Assembly: GCF_014651875.1 (NCBI RefSeq)
Contig: NZ_BMXS01000033.1
Span: 1 to 32,939, forward strand
Reading direction: 5' to 3'
DNA from: Litchfieldella qijiaojingensis
Lineage (GTDB): Bacteria; Pseudomonadota; Gammaproteobacteria; Pseudomonadales; Halomonadaceae
Length of the DNA: 32,939 nt
In this document: one piece after another, positions 30,178-32,939 of the stretch
How positions within the stretch are numbered: position 1 is the stretch's first letter
Layout of the letters: every line of letters begins with the position of its first letter
The notes under the pieces: model-generated
What the model was told of the DNA's origin: nothing
The model's input: the letters and a program-made list of their open reading frames with translations, nothing else
Databases searched by the model: none
Program-made: the position numbers and the translations under genes

Positions 30178-31044
30178 CTATCGCGCAAACACCACCGTAC
30201 GCTTGGCGTGCAGGAACACCCGTCGCTCGACGTGATAGCCCACCGCTCGGGCCAGCGTCAGGCATTCGATATCGCGGCCCTTGGCGACCAGGTCCTCGGG
30301 GTAGTCGGCATGACTGACCGACTCAACCCCCTGGGTGATGATCGGCCCTTCGTCGAGGTCGTCATTGATGTAGTGGGCGGTGGCGCCGACCAGCTTGACG
30401 CCCTTGTCGTAAGCCTGATGGTAGGGCTTGGCGCCCTTGAAGCCCGGCAACAGCGAGTGGTGGATGTTGATCGCCCGGCCGGCGAGCTTCTCGCACATCT
30501 CGCTGGACAGCACTTGCATGTAACGCGCCAGGATCACCAGCTCGGCGCCGGTCTCCTCGATCACCTGCCACACCTGGGCTTCCTGCTCGGCCTTGGTGTC
30601 CGGGGTGATCGGGAAGTGGTAGTACGGCAGGTCGTGCCAGGTCGCCAAGGGTTCGAGGTCCGGGTGGTTGGACACCACCGCGCGAATCTCGATCGGCAAC
30701 TGGCCGGTGCGATAGCGATACAGCAGATCGTTCAAGCAGTGATCGGCCTTGGAGACCATGATCACCACCGGCATCCGCGTGCCCGGCGGAGTCAGCTCGA
30801 AGCTCATGGCGAATTCCGCGGCTCGCGGCGCGAAGGCGGCGCGGAAGGCCTCACCGTCGAAATCATCGTCTAGTGGCCGGAATTCGGCGCGGATGAAGAA
30901 GCGCTCCCCCAGGCGGTCATCGAAGGAGTGCTGTTCGGTGATGTAGCAGCGCTGCTCCTTCAGGAAGCGGGTGACCACGTCCACGGTACCCAGGCGGCTG
31001 GGGCACTGGGCGGCAATGATCCAGGTATCGGGATGGGGGCTCAT
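30178..31044 (-). CDS. purU: PurU, formyltetrahydrofolate deformylase
   Basis: 288-residue enzyme that hydrolyses 10-formyl-tetrahydrofolate to formate and tetrahydrofolate. An N-terminal ACT domain (about 8-85, TWIIAAQCPSRLGTVDVVTRFL) precedes the formyltransferase-fold domain. The catalytic Asn-His-Asp set is visible in INIHHSLLPGF and in AHYINDDLDEGPII. ATG 31044 has GAGGAG upstream; the frame to 31107 adds 21 unsupported residues. It follows soxG by 140 bp on the same strand. Linkage of purU to sarcosine oxidase genes is common and makes sense: sarcosine demethylation loads tetrahydrofolate with one-carbon units that PurU can discharge. Confidence 0.95.
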   Translation of the reverse strand: MSPHPDTWIIAAQCPSRLGTVDVVTRFLKEQRCYITEQHSFDDRLGERFFIRAEFRPLDDDFDGEAFRAAFAPRAAEFAMSFELTPPGTRMPVVIMVSKADHCLNDLLYRYRTGQLPIEIRAVVSNHPDLEPLATWHDLPYYHFPITPDTKAEQEAQVWQVIEETGAELVILARYMQVLSSEMCEKLAGRAINIHHSLLPGFKGAKPYHQAYDKGVKLVGATAHYINDDLDEGPIITQGVESVSHADYPEDLVAKGRDIECLTLARAVGYHVERRVFLHAKRTVVFAR

Positions 31045-31084
31045 GACGGCTCCTCGGTAACGAAGGGCGACTCCCTTCACCTGA

Positions 31085-31169
31085 GTCATGAGTCGCGAAC
31101 ACGCCATGAACCCATCCCTGGGGGCTCGGCTTTTTCATCCCTGAAAAAGACGGTTCGCTCACTCATGAC
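31085..31169. repeat. Nested inverted-repeat element with two hairpins sharing the loop AGGGAT
   Basis: Outer arms 31085-31100 and 31153-31169 pair over 9 bp plus 6 bp around a one-versus-two-base bulge. Inside are two hairpins with the same loop, ATCCCT on the plus strand: CCC/GGG at 31111-31122 and a perfect 7-bp stem CTTTTTC/GAAAAAG at 31130-31149. It fills most of the soxG-purU gap. The design (paired hairpins with identical loops inside larger arms) resembles dispersed REP-like repeats of gammaproteobacteria. Only one copy is in this window. When transcribed it would fold into a strong RNA structure between the two genes. Confidence 0.65.
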
Positions 31170-31184
31170 CCAGGCTCGGGTCGA

Positions 31185-31841
31185 TCAGCGTGCGACGCCG
31201 ATGCCATACTCCTCGCCGGCATCCAGTAGCCAGCGATAGCAGTAGTCGGCGAAGCTGCGGCGCACCACCAGTTCCCAGCGCTCCTCCGTCGGACGGCGCA
31301 TGATGACGGTGGTCTTGGCGAACACCGTGGTCACGCCCTTGCCGACCGGGAAGTGGCTGGGATGGATGTCGTAGATCACCGACTTCATCAGCACTTCACG
31401 GGCCGCCTCGCCCTCGAGTTCGAGCAGGGTCTGGCCACCGCTGACGTTAACGATGCTGAAGTGGGCATCGCCGAGCCGCGCGCGCAGGCGGTTCTCGAGC
31501 TCGAACTCCTCGCCACCGGGAACGATCAGCAGCCACTCGTCAGGGGAGAGCCACTGCACCGAGCGTTCGCCGCTGGCATCGAGGGCCAGCCCCTGGGGCT
31601 GGCCGGGCAGACTGATCCCCAGTTCCTCGCGCAGCGCCTCGTCGAGGACGATGGCACCGCCACGCAGGATCAGGTGACCGAGCAGCGCGCGCTCGCGCAA
31701 TACAAGCCCGTTGCTTCCATCAGAAATTGGATTCGGAGCACCCGAGCGCTGATAGGAATATGCCAGTGGTGACTCGATCGCCACCGCCGTTTCGGGACGT
31801 GTATCGAAAGTTTTGACGTTCTGGGCAACCGAATTAGGCAT
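31185..31841 (-). CDS. soxG: SoxG, sarcosine oxidase gamma subunit
   Basis: 218-residue subunit of the heterotetrameric sarcosine oxidase, which demethylates sarcosine to glycine with formation of H2O2 and 5,10-methylene-tetrahydrofolate. The sequence has the SoxG layout: an N-terminal extension (SPLAYSYQRSG), then a small folate-binding-like domain with WLSPDEWLLIVPG, FSIVNVSGGQTLLELEG and a C-terminal VVRRSFADYCYRWLLDAG. ATG 31841 overlaps the soxA stop by 8 bp and is preceded by AAGGGAG. A frame extending to 31994 runs inside soxA and was rejected. Confidence 0.94.
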   Translation of the reverse strand: MPNSVAQNVKTFDTRPETAVAIESPLAYSYQRSGAPNPISDGSNGLVLRERALLGHLILRGGAIVLDEALREELGISLPGQPQGLALDASGERSVQWLSPDEWLLIVPGGEEFELENRLRARLGDAHFSIVNVSGGQTLLELEGEAAREVLMKSVIYDIHPSHFPVGKGVTTVFAKTTVIMRRPTEERWELVVRRSFADYCYRWLLDAGEEYGIGVAR

Positions 31842-32939
31842 GAAGGCGCTCTCCCTTGGGATCGTAGAAGACATTACTAACGATTTCGGCCTCGTGAACT
31901 TGTCCATCCGCCATGGGCAGATAGACGGTTTCGCCCATGCGGTGATGGCCGCCCTTGACGACTGCCAGGGCGATGCCGTGTCCAAGAATGGCACTGTAGT
32001 AGCTGGAGGTCACATGGCCGACCATCGGCATCGGAATCGGATGCTTCGGATCGAAGACGATCTGCGCCCCCTCTTCCAGCACCACCTTGGGGTCCTTGGG
32101 CTTGAGCCCGACCAGTTGCTTGCGGTCGCTGCGCTTCGTGTCCGGGCGAGACAGCGCACGCTTGCCGATCCACGAGAATGGCTTGTCGTAACCGATTGCC
32201 CACTGCATACCCAGGTCTTCCGGGGTCACCGAGCCATCGGTGTCCTGGCCGGCGATAATCAGCCCTTTCTCGGCACGCAGCACGTGCATGGTCTCGGTGC
32301 CGTAGGGTGTCAGGTGGTACTTCTCACCATGCTGGAAGAGCGTCTTCCACACGTGCATGGCGTAGTTGGCCTGGACGTTGATCTCGTAGGCCAGCTCACC
32401 AGTGAAGGAGATGCGGAACACTCGCGCCGGTACATCAGCGACCTTCCCTTCGCGCCAGTCCATGAACTTGAACTGATACTTGTCCAGGTCAATGTCGGTG
32501 ACTTCCGACAACAGCTTCCTGGCATCCGGTCCTGTCACGGTCATGGTCGCCCAGTGGTCGGTGACCGAGGTGAAATAGACCTCGAGTTCCGGCCATTCGG
32601 TCTGATGCCACAGTTCCAGCCACTCCATTACCCCCGCCGCACCACCGGTGGTGGTGGTCATCAGGAAATTGTTGTCACCCAGGCAACTGGTGGTGCCATC
32701 ATCCATCAGCATGCCGTCGTCCTTGCACATCAGCCCGTAGCGCACTCGACCAACAGCCAGTTTGGCCCACTTGTTGGTGTAGATACGCCCCAGGAACTCA
32801 CGGGCGTCCGGCCCCTGGATATCGATCTTGCCCAGGGTCGAGGCGTCGAGGATACCGACGGACTCGCGCACTGCGCGACATTCACGCGCCACGGCCTCGT
32901 GCATGGTCTCCTGCTTGCCATTCACGCTGCGCGGATAGT
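31834..32939 (-). CDS. soxA: SoxA, sarcosine oxidase alpha subunit, C-terminal part only
   Basis: The frame runs off the right edge: beyond an internal ATG at 32906-32908 it continues with codons for YPRSVNGKQETMHEAV, so no start is in the window. The visible ~367 residues are the GcvT-like folate-binding domain of the large subunit. Landmarks are ARECRAVRESVGILDASTLGKIDI broken across loops, RVRYGLMCKDDGMLMDDG, the SFTGELAYEINV motif, TPYGTETMHVLRAEKGLIIAGQDTDG in segments, and a C-terminal GHVTSSYYS. The FAD/NAD-binding N-terminus and soxB/soxD would lie beyond the window, upstream on the minus strand. It overlaps soxG by 8 bp. Confidence 0.95.
   Translation of the reverse strand, partial: YPRSVNGKQETMHEAVARECRAVRESVGILDASTLGKIDIQGPDAREFLGRIYTNKWAKLAVGRVRYGLMCKDDGMLMDDGTTSCLGDNNFLMTTTTGGAAGVMEWLELWHQTEWPELEVYFTSVTDHWATMTVTGPDARKLLSEVTDIDLDKYQFKFMDWREGKVADVPARVFRISFTGELAYEINVQANYAMHVWKTLFQHGEKYHLTPYGTETMHVLRAEKGLIIAGQDTDGSVTPEDLGMQWAIGYDKPFSWIGKRALSRPDTKRSDRKQLVGLKPKDPKVVLEEGAQIVFDPKHPIPMPMVGHVTSSYYSAILGHGIALAVVKGGHHRMGETVYLPMADGQVHEAEIVSNVFYDPKGERLHA

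Noticed and set aside
31045-31184. Glycine riboswitch between soxG and purU
   Set aside because: The location is suggestive, but the conserved glycine-aptamer core sequences are not visible; the structure there is better described as nested inverted repeats.

Overview
The window is GC-rich, gene-dense and typical of a heterotrophic gammaproteobacterium. The gene set (PQQ synthesis, SSS and TRAP transporters, PobA, sarcosine oxidase, a full aerobic nicotinate pathway) and the protein sequences suggest a Halomonas-like member of the Halomonadaceae. That placement is an inference; no rRNA or tRNA gene is present. I see no CRISPR array, phage or intact insertion sequence.

Layout. (1) 1-5373, plus strand: the end of the PQQ biosynthesis operon. 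A partial pqqE, an S9 peptidase and the M16 peptidase pqqF are joined by ATGA stop/start overlaps. (2) 5436-7290, plus: a formaldehyde detoxification pair, glutathione-dependent formaldehyde dehydrogenase and Gfa. (3) 7402-12510: 4-hydroxybenzoate hydroxylase pobA (minus), its divergent AraC-type regulator (plus), and a three-gene TRAP transporter (minus). The TRAP promoter shares a long spaced sequence architecture with the pobA promoter. (4) 12877-25984: a complete set of genes for nicotinate degradation. A minus-strand operon runs nicX, nicA, a cytochrome-bearing NicB-like gene, a small membrane protein and a sodium:solute symporter. A divergent operon holds nicC, nicD, nicE and nicF. nicR (MarR) follows, and divergent from it is a second NicB-like gene encoding only the molybdenum subunit. 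(5) 26117-30155: an M20 amidohydrolase, an SSS symporter and its small DUF3311-like partner (minus), with a divergent LysR regulator. (6) 30178-32939, minus: purU, soxG and partial soxA of a sarcosine oxidase operon.

How the parts work together. Nicotinate would be hydroxylated by NicA plus the molybdenum subunit, with electrons leaving through periplasmic c-haems. NicC, NicX, NicD, NicF and NicE then carry 6-hydroxynicotinate through 2,5-dihydroxypyridine, N-formylmaleamate, maleamate and maleate to fumarate, releasing formate and ammonia. Sarcosine oxidase/PurU and FrmA/Gfa handle one-carbon units. PobA feeds protocatechuate into ring cleavage encoded elsewhere.

Most notable: NicB, a single protein of about 1,190 residues in Pseudomonas putida (from memory), appears here as two complementary, partly degenerate copies. 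The 756-residue copy keeps the molybdenum cofactor motifs but has no haem domain. The 1001-residue copy has lost the first ~200 residues and most cofactor motifs but keeps a membrane anchor and three CxxCH haem sites. A perfect 20-bp palindrome lies between nicR and the molybdenum-subunit gene, and related sites lie between nicX and nicC, which ties the separated pieces into one probable NicR regulon.
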